Source: Bacteroidota bacterium | Lineage (GTDB): Bacteria; Bacteroidota; Bacteroidia; Flavobacteriales_F; PHOS-HE28 | Reading direction: 5' to 3' | Assembly (NCBI GenBank): GCA_023412755.1 | Contig: JAEZCB010000221.1 | Coordinates: 1-7,606, forward strand | DNA length: 7,606 nt | In this document: one piece after another, positions 6,798 to 7,606 of the stretch | Position numbering within the stretch: the first letter of the stretch is position 1 | Layout: every line of letters starts with the position of its first letter | Made by a program: the position numbers and the translations under genes | Notes under the pieces: model-generated | Told to the model about the DNA's origin: nothing | Databases searched by the model: none | The model's input: the letters and a program-made list of their open reading frames with translations, nothing else

Positions 6798-7606
6798 TCA
6801 ATGGATGCTTAGCTTCTTCTCCAGATCCTCCAGATATCCGCGGAACTGTTTGTCTGTCTCCTGCAAGTTATTCACTGTTCGGCAAGCATGCAATACCGTT
6901 GCGTGGTCCTTGCCACCGCAATGTGCACCAATGTTGGCCAGGGAGCTCTTGGTCATGCGCTTGGCGAAATACATGGCGATCTGGCGCGCCTGCACCACTT
7001 CGCGTTTGCGCGTCTTGCTCTTTAGGAGTTCGATCGGCAGGTCGAAGTAATCGCACACCACTTTCTGGATGTAATCGATGCTCACCTCGCGGGCCGTGTT
7101 CTTCACGAACTTGTCGATCATCTGCTTGGCGAGATCGAGCGTAACGGCCTTCTTGTTCAACGAGCTCTGTGCGATCAAACTGATCATCGCACCTTCGAGT
7201 TCGCGGATGGTCGTGGTTATGCTGTAGGCGAGGTACTCCACCACTTCCTTCGGCAGATCGATACCTTCCGCATACATCTTCTTCTCGAGGATCGCGATGC
7301 GCGTTTCCAGACTTGGTGTCTGTAGATCGGCGCTGAGGCCCCACTTGAAGCGGGAGAGGAGACGCTGCTCCATACCGGCCATTTCAACGGGCGCCTTGTC
7401 GCTGGAGATCACCAGTTGCTTACCCGTCTGGTGCAGGTGGTTGAAGATGTGGAAGAACACATCCTGCGTTTTCTCCTTGCCGGCGAGGAATTGCACATCG
7501 TCGATGATCAGCACATCCATCATCTGATAGAACTGCGTGAAATCACCAACGGTGTTGTTCTTCACAGCTTCAATGAACTGTTGGGTGAACTTCTCCGCAG
7601 GAACGT
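6798..7606 (-). CDS. dnaA: Chromosomal replication initiator protein DnaA (C-terminal 268 residues; N-terminus outside window)
   Basis: DnaA binds DnaA boxes at the origin, oligomerises with ATP and opens the DNA for helicase loading. The frame stays open to the right edge, so the gene is cut there; the GTG at 7565 is an internal Val codon. In visible numbering, the fragment opens in the AAA+ domain (VPAEKFTQQFIEAVKNN). It then shows Walker B (DVLIIDDVQF, 30-39), the box VII region (MEQRLLSRFKWG, with the arginine finger), sensor II (TIRELEGAM) and domain IV with the DNA-binding signature GGKDHATVLHACRTV (230-244). Domains I-II and the Walker A motif lie beyond the edge. The stop is TGA at 6800-6798, followed by an intrinsic terminator. 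The next gene downstream is a convergent secreted-protein gene, not dnaN, so dnaA is not followed by the classical dnaN-recF order here. Confidence 0.97.
   Translation of the reverse strand, partial: VPAEKFTQQFIEAVKNNTVGDFTQFYQMMDVLIIDDVQFLAGKEKTQDVFFHIFNHLHQTGKQLVISSDKAPVEMAGMEQRLLSRFKWGLSADLQTPSLETRIAILEKKMYAEGIDLPKEVVEYLAYSITTTIRELEGAMISLIAQSSLNKKAVTLDLAKQMIDKFVKNTAREVSIDYIQKVVCDYFDLPIELLKSKTRKREVVQARQIAMYFAKRMTKSSLANIGAHCGGKDHATVLHACRTVNNLQETDKQFRGYLEDLEKKLSIH

Noticed and set aside
6599..7606. Search for a replication origin with DnaA boxes near dnaA
   Set aside because: No cluster of TTATCCACA-like 9-mers was seen here or in the other intergenic regions; the upstream side of dnaA is outside the window.

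Overview
The window reads as chromosomal DNA of a Bacteroidota bacterium, probably a Flavobacteriales-type lineage with a fairly high G+C content (mid-50s % by eye, not counted). Three things point that way: a secreted protein with a type IX secretion (T9SS) type A C-terminal sorting domain, secreted proteins with Cys-rich and 'WSTSGDG' repeats typical of that phylum, and almost no Shine-Dalgarno signals. The DnaA fragment fits a Bacteroidota chromosome but was not compared with a database.

Layout from left to right. Positions 1-2897 hold two tandem paralogous genes for large secreted proteins, both on the minus strand. The downstream copy (1-927) runs off the left edge. The upstream copy (1020-2897) is complete, with signal peptide, two N-terminal Cys-rich beta domains, two fibronectin-like modules and a T9SS domain. 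The copies are about two-thirds identical at protein level over their first domain, but the last 159 bases before the edge differ at only two positions. That mosaic pattern suggests gene conversion or unequal recombination, or an assembly effect if the edge is a contig end.

A 229-bp divergent intergenic region, with a 20-bp near-perfect palindrome, separates the tandem pair from a plus-strand membrane protein (3127-3786). This protein carries sphingomyelin-synthase/PAP2-type motifs, including an intact His/His/Asp triad. Convergent to it lies a two-gene minus-strand operon: a phytanoyl-CoA-dioxygenase-like Fe(II)/2-oxoglutarate oxygenase (4606-5454) followed, with an ATGA overlap, by a short-chain dehydrogenase (3800-4609). 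All three could act on lipids, but no substrate can be read from sequence.

Divergent from the oxygenase is a plus-strand secreted protein of three Ig/PKD-like repeats (5612-6598) with no recognisable sorting domain. The right end holds the C-terminal 268 codons of dnaA on the minus strand, followed by a clear intrinsic terminator. No rRNA, tRNA, CRISPR array, insertion sequence or replication origin was seen. The most noteworthy signal is the tandem paralog mosaic; nothing amounts to a demonstrably new system.
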